From contig NZ_CBCSIQ010000022.1 of assembly GCF_965139615.1 (NCBI RefSeq), positions 1 through 64,000 of the forward strand: a stretch of 64,000 nucleotides of DNA. The letters are read 5' to 3'. Source of the DNA: Kerstersia similis. GTDB lineage: Bacteria; Pseudomonadota; Gammaproteobacteria; Burkholderiales; Burkholderiaceae_B. The notes under the pieces were generated by a model. The model saw nothing but the letters and a program-made list of their open reading frames with translations, was not told where the DNA came from and searched no databases. This document shows positions 35,835 to 44,096 of the stretch, piece by piece (position 1 is the stretch's first letter; each line of letters begins with the position of its first letter). A program made the position numbers and the translations under genes.

Positions 35835-36518
35835 TTATTGCACGGACAGTACGGTTTTCAGGAAGACGGCGATGTCGGCGATTTCCTGCGGGCAGACCGA
35901 GTGCGGCATGGGGTAGGTACGCCATTCGATCTGGTAGCCCAGGCTATCCAGAATGCGTCGCGCCGTTTCGGCCCGGGCCGGAATGACGATGGGATCCTGG
36001 GTGCCATGCGCCATGAAGATAGGCGTTTGCTGGTTCGCCGGGCTGCGTTCCTGGGCCAGCGAGTCAGCCAGGGGCAGATATCCGGATAGGGCGACCAGGC
36101 CGGCCAGCGTTTCGGGGTGGCGCAGCCCGGTGTATAGCGTCATGGCGCAGCCTTGCGAGAAGCCGGCCAGGACGATATTGGCAGCAGGAATGCCACGCGC
36201 CTTTTCGCGGGCGATCAGCGCTTCGATCTGGTCGGCGGAGGCGCGGATGCCCGCGCCGTCTTCGCGGGCGCCGGCCGCCATCTGGAAGATGTCGTACCAG
36301 GCGCGCATGGGCATGCCACCGTTGATGGTGACCGGCCGCACCTGCGCATGCGGGAAAACAAAGCGGATCGCTGGAGCGCCCGGCCAGGACAGGTGCGGCA
36401 CGATGGGCGCGAAGTCATTGCCGTCAGCGCCCAGGCCGTGCATCCAGATGACGGCATGTGTCGGGTTGGGCGCGGTTTCCAGTTCGATGGTGTCCAGCAG
36501 GTCGGTAGCGGAAGTCAT
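35835..36518 (-). CDS. alpha/beta-hydrolase carboxylesterase
   Basis: A 227-residue esterase of the YpfH/EstB/phospholipase-carboxylesterase family. The oxyanion segment IWMHGLGADGNDF is near the N-terminus. The nucleophile Ser is in LAGFSQGCAM, the Asp in GTQDPIVIP and the His in YPMPHSVCPQE, giving an intact triad. The natural substrate is unknown, most likely short-chain esters. It overlaps darP by 4 bp (ATGA), indicating coupling. Confidence 0.92.
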   Translation of the reverse strand: MTSATDLLDTIELETAPNPTHAVIWMHGLGADGNDFAPIVPHLSWPGAPAIRFVFPHAQVRPVTINGGMPMRAWYDIFQMAAGAREDGAGIRASADQIEALIAREKARGIPAANIVLAGFSQGCAMTLYTGLRHPETLAGLVALSGYLPLADSLAQERSPANQQTPIFMAHGTQDPIVIPARAETARRILDSLGYQIEWRTYPMPHSVCPQEIADIAVFLKTVLSVQ

Positions 36519-37099
36519 GATTCGATATCGGGTTCAGAGGGTGCGGCAGACTGTTCAGCATCGAACAGTGATTTGAGTGTCTGGAACAGGGCGCGATAGT
36601 GCTTGCGCTGCGGTTCGTGGCTTTCCGGCAGCGTCGCGTTGGTTGCGGCTTCCTTGCGGGCGGCGCGCAACTGGGCGCGCAGGGCCTGGATATCGACGTC
36701 CGGATGGCGGTTCAGCAGTTCCGTCAGCGGTTGGTCGTCTTGCATCAGCCGATCGCGCAGGCGTTCGATGCGATGCAGGCTGGCTGTTTGTTCGCGCGAG
36801 CCGTTGGCCCAGATGTCGAGCTGGGTGCGGATGGCGTCTGCGGGTGCGTCGCGCATCAGCTTGCCGACGTAATGGGTCTGGCGGCGGCGTGCGCCATGGC
36901 TGTTGATGCGCTGTGCGGCCCGGATCGCTTCATACAGCGATTCGGACAACGGCAGTTGTTTCAAGCGGTCAACAGGCAGTTCGATCAGCGTTTTGCCCAG
37001 GTCTAGCAAGGCGTGCATTTCACGTTTGACCTGGGATTTGCTGGGGGACAGATCCTCCTCGTCGAACTCGTCTGTCGTGTTGTGGGCGGGCGGGCGCAT
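36515..37099 (-). CDS. darP: ribosome biogenesis factor DarP (YjgA, DUF615)
   Basis: A 194-residue basic helical protein of the DUF615 family. It has the typical acidic start, SPSKSQVKREMHALLDLGKTLIELP, and INSHGARRRQTHYVGKLMRD. DarP/YjgA binds late 50S precursors and helps peptidyl-transferase-centre maturation in E. coli. It is divergent from pmbA, a conserved arrangement in proteobacteria, and co-transcribed with the esterase. Confidence 0.93.
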   Translation of the reverse strand: MRPPAHNTTDEFDEEDLSPSKSQVKREMHALLDLGKTLIELPVDRLKQLPLSESLYEAIRAAQRINSHGARRRQTHYVGKLMRDAPADAIRTQLDIWANGSREQTASLHRIERLRDRLMQDDQPLTELLNRHPDVDIQALRAQLRAARKEAATNATLPESHEPQRKHYRALFQTLKSLFDAEQSAAPSEPDIES

Positions 37100-37208
37100 G
37101 GGGAAATCCTGAATGAGGCAAATGAAAAAGAATGGCGGCAGGCGGACGAAACTTCGTCATGCTTGCGGCGACTTGGCTATGATACCCGCCTCAGCGTATG
37201 GGAAAGTC

Positions 37209-38576
37209 ATGGCAGATTCTTCTTCGAATTTTTTACCGATTGCCGCGAATCAGGCATTGTTCCGCGAACTGGTCGAGTTGGCACTGGGCCACGCACGTAG
37301 TCTGGGTGCCAGCGATGCGGCGGCCGAAGTCTCGGAAAGCCAGGGGCTGAGCGTGTCGGTGCGTCGCCGCGATGTCGAAACCGTGGAGCAGACGCGCGAT
37401 CGTTCGCTGGGTGTGACGGTCTATGCGGGGCAGCGGCGGGGTTCTGCGAGCACCTCCGATTTTTCGCCGCAGGCGATCCGGGCCGCGGTGGAAGCCGCCT
37501 GGCATATTGCCCGCTATACCGGCGAGGATGAGGCGGCCGGCCTGCCGGATGCGGATGAGCTGGCGACGGAGTTTCCCGATCTGAAGCTGCATTATCCCTG
37601 GGCGCTCGATGCCGACGAGGCGGCCCGGCTGGCGTTGCGCGCCGAGCAGGCTGCACGTGCGGTCAGCAAAATGATCACCAACAGCGATGGATCGCAGATC
37701 AATGCCAGCGAAGGGCATTTCGTGTTGGGTAATACGCGCGGTTTCATGGGGGGCTATCCCTATTCGCGCCACAGCCTGTCGGTGGCGCCGATCGCCGGAC
37801 GCGGCAATCGCATGCAGCGCGATTATTGGTATAGCGCCGTGCTGAATCCGGCAGATCTGGCAGACCCTGATGCCTTGGGGCGCTATGCCGCCCAGCGTGC
37901 CTTGTCGCGCTTGTCGGCGCGGCGCATTCCTACCGGTAATTATCCTGTGCTGTTCGAGGCGCCGCTGGCGCTGGGGCTGATGGGCGCCATGGTGCGCGCC
38001 GCCAGTGGCGGCGCTTTGTACCGTAAAGCGTCGTTCCTGCTGGATGGCATGGGCAAACAGCTGTTTCCGAGCCATATCCGGATGGATGAGGATCCGTTCC
38101 TGCCTGGGCAGGGCGGCAGCGCGGCGTTCGATGATGAGGGCGTGCGCACGCGGGCGCGCCGCGTGGTGGATGCTGGTGTGCTGCAGGGCTATTTCCTGTC
38201 CACCTATACGGCGCGCAAGCTGGGTTTGCCGCCGACGGGAAATGCCGGTGGCTCGCACAATCTGGTGTTGCGTTCGACACGTACCCGCAAGACGGATGAT
38301 TTCCGTGCGATGCTCAAGAAGATGGGCACGGGTCTGTTGGTGACCGAGCTGATCGGTCAGGGCGTGAATTATGTGACTGGTGATTATTCGCGCGGCGCTT
38401 TTGGATATTGGGTGGAAAACGGCGAGATCGTCCATGCGGTGGAGGAGATCACGATTGCCGGGAACCTGCTGGATATGTTCAAGGGGATAGTTGCCGTCGG
38501 TGCGGACGCGATCACGCGTGGCGCGAAAACCAGCGGTTCGATTTTGATTGACAAGATGGCAGTGGCAGGTTCCTGA
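37209..38576 (+). CDS. pmbA: metalloprotease PmbA (TldE)
   Basis: PmbA/TldE pairs with TldD as a heterodimeric protease that matures microcin B17 and degrades CcdA in E. coli. The 455-residue protein has the family blocks SDAAAEVSESQGLSVSVR, NSDGSQINAS and GNAGGSHNLVL. In the TldD/E pair the zinc site lies on TldD, which is not in this window. The ATG at 37209 fits the usual N-terminus; an in-frame start at 37113 would give an unlikely basic extension. Confidence 0.93.
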   Translation: MADSSSNFLPIAANQALFRELVELALGHARSLGASDAAAEVSESQGLSVSVRRRDVETVEQTRDRSLGVTVYAGQRRGSASTSDFSPQAIRAAVEAAWHIARYTGEDEAAGLPDADELATEFPDLKLHYPWALDADEAARLALRAEQAARAVSKMITNSDGSQINASEGHFVLGNTRGFMGGYPYSRHSLSVAPIAGRGNRMQRDYWYSAVLNPADLADPDALGRYAAQRALSRLSARRIPTGNYPVLFEAPLALGLMGAMVRAASGGALYRKASFLLDGMGKQLFPSHIRMDEDPFLPGQGGSAAFDDEGVRTRARRVVDAGVLQGYFLSTYTARKLGLPPTGNAGGSHNLVLRSTRTRKTDDFRAMLKKMGTGLLVTELIGQGVNYVTGDYSRGAFGYWVENGEIVHAVEEITIAGNLLDMFKGIVAVGADAITRGAKTSGSILIDKMAVAGS

Positions 38577-38811
38577 TTTTTCATGCTAAACTCGCGGGTT
38601 TCTGCCTTCATGGGCAGGGAATTCGCACGGGCGGTTGACAACGCTTTGGCGAGAGCACGCTGCACAAGCCGGTATTCCTGAGCCTTGCGTTCGGGGTCGG
38701 GTGGTCGTAGCGTGATTTTGAACTTTTCCGGGCGTGTCCTGAACGGCGCGCGGGGTATGGGCCAATGGTGGCGCAGCCTGACCGGATTCCATTTGATTTT
38801 AGGAACAGATC

Positions 38812-39240
38812 ATGAAGACCTTTGTGGCAAAGCCGCATGAAGTCAAGCGTGACTGGTTCGTGATTGATGCCAAGGGCAAGGTCCTGGGTCGTGTGGCCAG
38901 CGAAGTCGCACGCCGCCTCCGTGGCAAGCACAAACCGGAATTCACGCCTCACGTTGACACCGGCGATTACATCGTCATCGTTAACGCGGCCGATATCGTC
39001 GTGACCGGCAACAAGGCGCTGGACAAGCGCTACTACCGTCACTCGGGCTACCCCGGCGGCATCACCGAAACCAATTTCGAGAAGATGCAGCAGCGTTTCC
39101 CGGGCCGTGCGCTCGAGAAGGCCGTCAAGGGCATGCTGCCCAAGGGTCCTCTGGGCTACGCCATGATCAAGAAAATGAAGGTGTACGCTGGTGCCGAGCA
39201 CCCGCACGCCGCTCAACAGCCGCAGCCGCTGGAAATCTAA
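38812..39240 (+). CDS. rplM: 50S ribosomal protein L13
   Basis: A 142-residue protein with all L13 features: KRDWFVIDAKGKVLGRVASEVARRLRGKHKPEFTPH, and KGMLPKGPLGYAMIKKMKVYAG. L13 is an early-assembly 50S protein. It forms the usual two-gene operon with rpsI (9 bp gap). The 235 bp before it should hold the promoter; no known ribosomal leader motif is obvious. Confidence 0.98.
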   Translation: MKTFVAKPHEVKRDWFVIDAKGKVLGRVASEVARRLRGKHKPEFTPHVDTGDYIVIVNAADIVVTGNKALDKRYYRHSGYPGGITETNFEKMQQRFPGRALEKAVKGMLPKGPLGYAMIKKMKVYAGAEHPHAAQQPQPLEI

Positions 39241-39249
39241 GGAAAGGCC

Positions 39250-39642
39250 ATGATCGGTAACTGGAACTACGGCACCGGCCGCCGCAAGACTTCGGTGGCT
39301 CGCGTGTTTCTCAAGAAGGGCTCGGGCAAGATCGTGGTCAACGGCAAGGCTGTTGACGAATACTTCGCTCGTGAAACCGGCCGCATGGTTGTGCGTCAGC
39401 CTCTGGTGCTGACCGGCCATCTGGAGTCGTTCGATTTCCACATCAACGTGCATGGCGGCGGCGAAAGCGGCCAAGCCGGTGCAGTGCGTCACGGTATCAC
39501 CCGCGCATTGATCGACTACGATGCAACGCTGAAGCCCGCACTGTCCCAGGCTGGCCTGGTGACCCGCGATGCGCGTGAAGTCGAGCGTAAGAAGACCGGC
39601 TTCCACAAGGCCCGTCGCCGCAAGCAATTCAGCAAGCGCTGA
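39250..39642 (+). CDS. rpsI: 30S ribosomal protein S9
   Basis: A 130-residue protein ending in the invariant basic tail KTGFHKARRRKQFSKR, whose last Arg contacts P-site tRNA. The N-terminal GTGRRKTSVARVFLKKGSGKI block is typical. It lies directly after rplM, and a strong terminator follows 44 bp downstream. Confidence 0.98.
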   Translation: MIGNWNYGTGRRKTSVARVFLKKGSGKIVVNGKAVDEYFARETGRMVVRQPLVLTGHLESFDFHINVHGGGESGQAGAVRHGITRALIDYDATLKPALSQAGLVTRDAREVERKKTGFHKARRRKQFSKR

Positions 39643-39686
39643 TGCAGTTTTGTCCGTGCCGCTTTTCGAAGCGGTATGGGCAGGCG

Positions 39687-39724
39687 AAAAAACCCTGGCT
39701 GTTTTGGCAGCCAGGGTTTTTTTT
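39687..39724 (+). terminator. intrinsic terminator of rplM-rpsI
   Basis: An inverted repeat AAAAAACCCTGGCT / AGCCAGGGTTTTTT with an 8-base loop and an 8-T tail lies just after rpsI. Confidence 0.93.
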
Positions 39725-39735
39725 ATGCTGTGGCG

Positions 39736-39782
39736 GTTTGGGTTTGGGTTTGGGTTTGGGTTTGGGTTTGGGTCGGTTTGGG
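39736..39782 (+). repeat. GGGTTT hexanucleotide tandem repeat
   Basis: About six uninterrupted copies of GGTTTG/GGGTTT, then one variant copy, directly behind the rpsI terminator. The run of spaced GGG triplets could form a G-quadruplex on this strand. It is a simple-sequence repeat prone to slippage but lies outside any gene. Confidence 0.85.
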
Positions 39783-39807
39783 GCAGAGAGCGCCGTGCTA
39801 AGCCGCA

Positions 39808-40027
39808 CCCAGGCCAACCGCCCAGGCCCGCGCAGATCGCGTGGTTCCGGCTGCGCCGGAACTCCCCGGTGTCCAGGGCAGGAACGGGGCGGGCACACAA
39901 CTCGCGGCGCGGACAGTCCACCGGACTGTCCGCAAGCGTGCCGCTCAGACACGTGTGCCCTGGTTTCCCCGTTCCCACCCCGGACACCGGCACGCTCCAC
40001 TGCGCCAGCCTGGGCGGTTGGCCTGGG
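39808..40027. repeat. ~220-bp imperfect palindrome (long inverted repeat element)
   Basis: The two ends are a perfect 20-bp inverted repeat (CCCAGGCCAACCGCCCAGGC at 39808-39827, its complement at 40008-40027). Moving inward, CCGGTGTCC-x-GGGC/T-GGGAACGGGG-type segments also pair (about 39878 and 39975). The centre is the perfect palindrome GCGGACAGTCC-ACC-GGACTGTCCGC (39909-39933). There is no transposase or coding sequence. It may be a MITE-like or intergenic repeat element, or encode a long structured RNA. Confidence 0.75.
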
Positions 40028-40093
40028 CGCTCGCATTGGTTGCGCGCAGCGGCGAAACCAATGACAGGATTTTTCATCCGTCAGATGGGGCTA

Positions 40094-40150
40094 TCTTCAC
40101 CTCTTCACCTCTTCACCTCTTCGCCTCTTTGTCTCTTTGTCTCTTTGTTT
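40094..40150 (+). repeat. octanucleotide repeats CTTCACCT / CTTTGTCT upstream of argC
   Basis: Three copies of CTTCACCT, one CTTCGCCT, then two or three copies of CTTTGTCT form a pyrimidine-rich 8-bp-period tract ending about 145 bp before the argC start. No frame across it belongs to a recognisable gene, so any slippage effect would be on transcription or mRNA structure. Confidence 0.8.
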
Positions 40151-40296
40151 CGGCGGCAGGGCAGAGGGTTATGAGGGGGGCGGGAGCGCGCGCAATGGGG
40201 AGAAATCAGGGAACTTGGAAAAAGTACCGGGGGTCTCATCCAGAAGCGATAGAATCAATGGTTTCAGAAGAACCCGTATTACGAGAGGATTTCGAC

Positions 40297-41361
40297 ATGG
40301 CTCAAACCGCACCTGCGCGTATCAAGGTCGGTATTGTTGGCGGTACTGGCTACACCGGCGTTGAGTTGCTGCGCCTGTTGTCGCGCCATCCGCATGTGGA
40401 ACTCAAGGCCATTACCTCCCGCAAGGAAGATGGCCTGCCTGTGGCGGATATGTATCCGAACCTGCGTGGTCATGTCGATATCGCTTTCAGTTCGCCGGAT
40501 AAGGCCGAGCTTGATAAGTGCGATGTGGTGTTTTTTGCCACACCGCATGGCGTGGCCATGAATCAGGCACGCGAGTTGCTGGATGCCGGGGTGCGGATTA
40601 TCGACCTGGCGGCAGATTTCCGCCTGAAGAATCCTTCGATGTTCGAGAAGTGGTACAAGATGCCGCATGCCTGCCTGGATATTCTGGCAGAGGCACGCTA
40701 CGGCTTGGTCGAGCTGGACCGCGATGGTTTGCGTGAGGCGCGGGTGGTCGGTAATCCCGGCTGCTATCCGACGACGGTGATACTGGGCCTGGCGCCGCTG
40801 CTGGAAGGTGGTCTGAGCCTGATTGATACCAATAGCCTGATTGCCGATTGCAAGTCTGGTGTGACGGGCGCAGGCCGCAAGGGTGAGATCCCGCTGCTGT
40901 TCTCTGAGGCCGGTGATAATTTCAAGGCGTATGGCGTGGCCGGGCACCGTCACCAGCCGGAAATCGAGGCCCAGCTGTCGCGTTTGCATGGCAGCCTGAT
41001 CAAGCTGACGTTCGTGCCGCATCTGGTGCCGATGATCCGCGGCATGTTCTCGACGATTTATGCACGTATCTTGCCGGGCGCCCGCGAGGTGGATTTCCAG
41101 AAGCTGTTCGAGGAACGCTACGCAGGCGAGCCGTTCGTGGATGTGCTGCCGGCTGGCCAGTTGCCGGAAACCCGTACGGTGCGGGCATCGAACAAGTTGC
41201 GTATTGCCGTGCAGCGTCCCGCCAATGGCGATCAGCTGATCATTCTGGTGGTGCAGGATAATCTGGTGAAGGGCGCTTCGGGCCAGGCCGTGCAGAATAT
41301 GAATCTAATGTTCGGTTTCCCGGAAACGGCGGGGCTGGAACATGTGGCGATTCTGCCTTGA
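40297..41361 (+). CDS. argC: N-acetyl-gamma-glutamyl-phosphate reductase
   Basis: ArgC reduces N-acetylglutamyl-5-phosphate to the semialdehyde, step three of arginine synthesis. The 354-residue type 1 enzyme starts with the NADP-binding GIVGGTGYTGVELLRLL and has the catalytic cysteine in VVGNPGCYPTTVILGL and the later GHRHQPEIEAQL. The ATG at 40297 follows gagagga; the open frame runs upstream into the repeat region but without similarity. It works in the same pathway as argJ, which lies 37 kb away. Confidence 0.96.
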   Translation: MAQTAPARIKVGIVGGTGYTGVELLRLLSRHPHVELKAITSRKEDGLPVADMYPNLRGHVDIAFSSPDKAELDKCDVVFFATPHGVAMNQARELLDAGVRIIDLAADFRLKNPSMFEKWYKMPHACLDILAEARYGLVELDRDGLREARVVGNPGCYPTTVILGLAPLLEGGLSLIDTNSLIADCKSGVTGAGRKGEIPLLFSEAGDNFKAYGVAGHRHQPEIEAQLSRLHGSLIKLTFVPHLVPMIRGMFSTIYARILPGAREVDFQKLFEERYAGEPFVDVLPAGQLPETRTVRASNKLRIAVQRPANGDQLIILVVQDNLVKGASGQAVQNMNLMFGFPETAGLEHVAILP

Positions 41362-41382
41362 TGGTTGTGTTGATGTCTGATT

Positions 41383-42162
41383 GTGCCAACCAGTAAGCGC
41401 CGGCCGGTCAAGGCTCATGCCCATGCGCCGCACGCGGCGCGCCTGCGGGCGCGTGCGCGGCGAGCGCCTGCGCTGGCGATTGTGCTGGCCCTGTTGCTGG
41501 GCCTGGTGACTGGCGTGGCAGGCGGCTGGTTCTGGGCGCAGGCGCGCCCGCAATCGCCGGTCATCAGCGCCAGTACGATGCTGGAACCCGATGTCGCGTT
41601 GCTCAGAAGCCAGGAGGAGCTGGCGCTGGTGCGTTCGCAACTGGCCATGCGTGACGGAGAGCTGGCCGTGGAGCGGGCGGCACGTCAGCGGCTGGAAGAG
41701 CAGGTGTCCGGGCTGCAGCGGGATCTGGGAGCCGAGCGGGATCGCCTGGCCTTTTTCGAGCAGCTGCTGCCATCGGGGCCGGGAGGTTCGGTTGATATCC
41801 GCTCCGCCAGTTTCGAGCGTTTTGGCAGCGCCTTGCAGTACCGCGTCTTGCTGATGCGCAATGGCAAGGTGGAAACGCCATTTCAAGGCAGTTTGAGATT
41901 CATGGCGGCAGGGATGGACAACGGCAAGGCGGCGACGCGGGAGTTGCGTCCCATGCAGGCCGATCCCAGTGGGCAGCCCATGCCGGGGACGCCTGAGGCC
42001 GCAGTGAAGCATGAGCTCAGTTTCGATCAGTATCTGAGCGCCAAGGGCGTGTTGTGGATTCCTGCCGGTTTCGTGCCTGCTTCAGTCACTGTGCAGGTGC
42101 TGGAAGGCGATACGGTGAAGACGGCCTATCGCGTGGAGCTGGAGGCGGTGGCGGCGCCCTGA
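41383..42162 (+). CDS. DUF6776-type single-pass membrane protein
   Basis: A 259-residue protein with an Arg/His-rich cytoplasmic start, one membrane segment (about residues 28-52), a coiled-coil (about 65-125, heptad-rich with LxxERAAxQRLEEQVSGL), and a beta-rich periplasmic domain. It starts with GTG 21 bp after argC. Similar proteins lie between argC and erpA in related genomes and belong, I believe, to DUF6776; the function is unknown. The topology suggests an envelope scaffold or assembly role (inference). Confidence 0.75.
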   Translation: MPTSKRRPVKAHAHAPHAARLRARARRAPALAIVLALLLGLVTGVAGGWFWAQARPQSPVISASTMLEPDVALLRSQEELALVRSQLAMRDGELAVERAARQRLEEQVSGLQRDLGAERDRLAFFEQLLPSGPGGSVDIRSASFERFGSALQYRVLLMRNGKVETPFQGSLRFMAAGMDNGKAATRELRPMQADPSGQPMPGTPEAAVKHELSFDQYLSAKGVLWIPAGFVPASVTVQVLEGDTVKTAYRVELEAVAAP

Positions 42163-42370
42163 GCCGCCCGGGTGCATTTTCCCCTGGGCCTTGGGCATCC
42201 GGGCCGTGCCTGATGCCTGCCGGGGCGGAGTGTTGCAGTAATGGCGAATAGCAATGCTGCCTATGGGTGTATCCCTGGTTCGGCCATAGGGGCTGCGTTA
42301 TAGTAAAGCGTCCGCCGGTGTTTCTGTGCCGGCCATCTCGCGGCCACAGCAGGCCGCCAGGAGTCAGCAA

Positions 42371-42739
42371 ATGAGCGCAGTGACCGAAGTCACCGATCTG
42401 CAGGCACCCCCTGCTTCCATTATCTTTACCGATGCCGCCGCTGAAAAAGTGCGCGATCTTCTCATCGACGAAGGCAATCCCAACCTGAAGTTGCGCGTGT
42501 TCGTGCAGGGTGGCGGTTGCTCGGGCTTCCAATATGGCTTCACGTTCGATGAAGATGTCGCCGACGATGACACCATCCTGGAAAAGGCCGGTGTGCAATT
42601 GCTGGTCGATCCGATGAGCTTCCAGTATCTGGTGGGCGCAGAAATCGACTACAAGGAAGATATCGAAGGCGCGCAGTTCGTGATCCGCAATCCGAACGCC
42701 ACCACGACCTGCGGTTGCGGTTCGTCGTTTTCGGTGTAA
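42371..42739 (+). CDS. erpA: iron-sulfur cluster insertion protein ErpA
   Basis: An A-type Fe-S carrier that passes clusters to apoproteins such as the isoprenoid enzymes IspG/IspH. The 122-residue protein keeps the three cluster ligands: Cys in QGGGCSGFQYG and the C-x-C pair in TTTCGCGSSF near the C-terminus. The ATG at 42371 follows ccaggagtcag, a better start than the upstream in-frame 42326. It is convergent with anmK. Confidence 0.96.
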   Translation: MSAVTEVTDLQAPPASIIFTDAAAEKVRDLLIDEGNPNLKLRVFVQGGGCSGFQYGFTFDEDVADDDTILEKAGVQLLVDPMSFQYLVGAEIDYKEDIEGAQFVIRNPNATTTCGCGSSFSV

Positions 42740-42961
42740 TTGCTTGCGGTATGCCGGCCTCTTGAGGAGGCTGGCAACGGGTCTGAGCCATGCGTCTCGC
42801 CTGAGTGCCCTGCCCGATGTGTCTTGCACTGGCCAGTTACGCAAAGCCAGGTACTCAAAAGCCCCGCTGATCAGGGCCGCCTTTGTCGGGCGGCTGTCTG
42901 GCCGGCAGGGTTTTTTTTCGTCTGTGTGTTTCGTGCGGATGTGGCGTGTGGTGGATGAGCG

Positions 42962-44092
42962 TCAGGCCGGGTACCAGGCACCCAGGATGCTGCGGTGGCG
43001 TGCACCGGTGACAGATGGCAGGCTGGCTGGCACGCCATGGTGGTGCGCCCAGGCCAGCCAGGCAAAGGCCATGGCTTCCATGTGCTGCGGATCCACCCCG
43101 TAGGCGTCGCTGGCGTTGACCGGGCAGGGCGCCTGGCGGGTCAGTGCGCTCATCAGGTGCAGGTTGCGCGCGCCACCGCCGCAGACGATCAGTTCTTCCG
43201 TGTCCGGCGCATGCCGGGCCAGTGCTTCCAGAACGGTGGTGACGGTAAATTGGGTCAGCGTGGCCTGGATGTCAGCCGGACTGGCCTGGCCGGCGGCTGC
43301 CAGTCGGGCGTCCAGCCAGGCGCTGTTGAAGAGGTCGCGGCCGGTGGATTTTGGTGGCGGCAGGTTCAGCCAGGATTCGCTTTGCAGCAGGTAGGCGAGC
43401 CAGTCGGGCAGGCATTGGCCGCTGGCCGCCCAGGCGCCGCCGGCGTCGTAGCCATTGCCGGTATGGCGCTGGCACCAGAGGTCCAGCAGCATATTGCCGG
43501 GTCCGGTATCGAATCCCACCGGATCCTGGCCGGGCCTAAGCAAGGTCAGGTTGCCGATGCCGCCCAGGTTAAGCAGGGCGCGTGGTCGTTCAGCCTGGAA
43601 CAGGGCTGCGTGAAAGACGGGCACCAGCGGGGCGCCCTGGCCTCCGGCAGCGATATCGCGCCGCCGGAAATCCGCAACGACAGGAATATTGGTCAATTCA
43701 GCCAGCAGCGCCGGGGCATTCAATTGCACGGTGTAGCCGATATCCGGGCGGTGGCGTATGGTCTGCCCATGCGCGCCGATGGCCGCAATGTCGCCGGCTT
43801 CCGATTCGCTCAGGTAGAGCACTGCGGCAACCGCCTGGGCATAGGCCTGGGCAATCTGCAAGGCAGCGGTTTCAGCGCGATGGATTTCATTGTCGCCGGG
43901 CAGGTTAAGCGCCAGCAGTTCGTCGCGCAGCGCGGCAGGGTAGGCCTGGTGGGCGTGCGCGATCAGGCGCAGCTGCTGCGGGCCGCTGATTTCAATCTGG
44001 ACGGCGTCCACGCCGTCCAGGCTGGTGCCGGACATGATGCCGATGTAAGAACGCCCGCGGCGGGCGCGGGCGTCGGGATGAGAAGCCGTCAT
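42962..44092 (-). CDS. anmK: anhydro-N-acetylmuramic acid kinase
   Basis: AnmK opens and phosphorylates the 1,6-anhydro ring of anhMurNAc recovered from the wall, giving MurNAc-6-P. The 376-residue product has the ATP/phosphate loop IGIMSGTSLDGVDAV, NLGGIGNLT and FDTGPGNMLLD. The start is set at 44092, 4 bp after the stop of the M23 peptidase gene, so the two form a wall-remodelling/recycling operon. With mpl elsewhere in the window it supports active peptidoglycan recycling. Confidence 0.95.
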   Translation of the reverse strand: MTASHPDARARRGRSYIGIMSGTSLDGVDAVQIEISGPQQLRLIAHAHQAYPAALRDELLALNLPGDNEIHRAETAALQIAQAYAQAVAAVLYLSESEAGDIAAIGAHGQTIRHRPDIGYTVQLNAPALLAELTNIPVVADFRRRDIAAGGQGAPLVPVFHAALFQAERPRALLNLGGIGNLTLLRPGQDPVGFDTGPGNMLLDLWCQRHTGNGYDAGGAWAASGQCLPDWLAYLLQSESWLNLPPPKSTGRDLFNSAWLDARLAAAGQASPADIQATLTQFTVTTVLEALARHAPDTEELIVCGGGARNLHLMSALTRQAPCPVNASDAYGVDPQHMEAMAFAWLAWAHHHGVPASLPSVTGARHRSILGAWYPA

Positions 44093-44096
44093 GAGG

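Noticed and set aside
38608..40077. A 489-codon minus-strand frame over rplM/rpsI and the repeat region
   Set aside because: Antisense to both ribosomal protein genes and includes translated simple repeats; no domain similarity.
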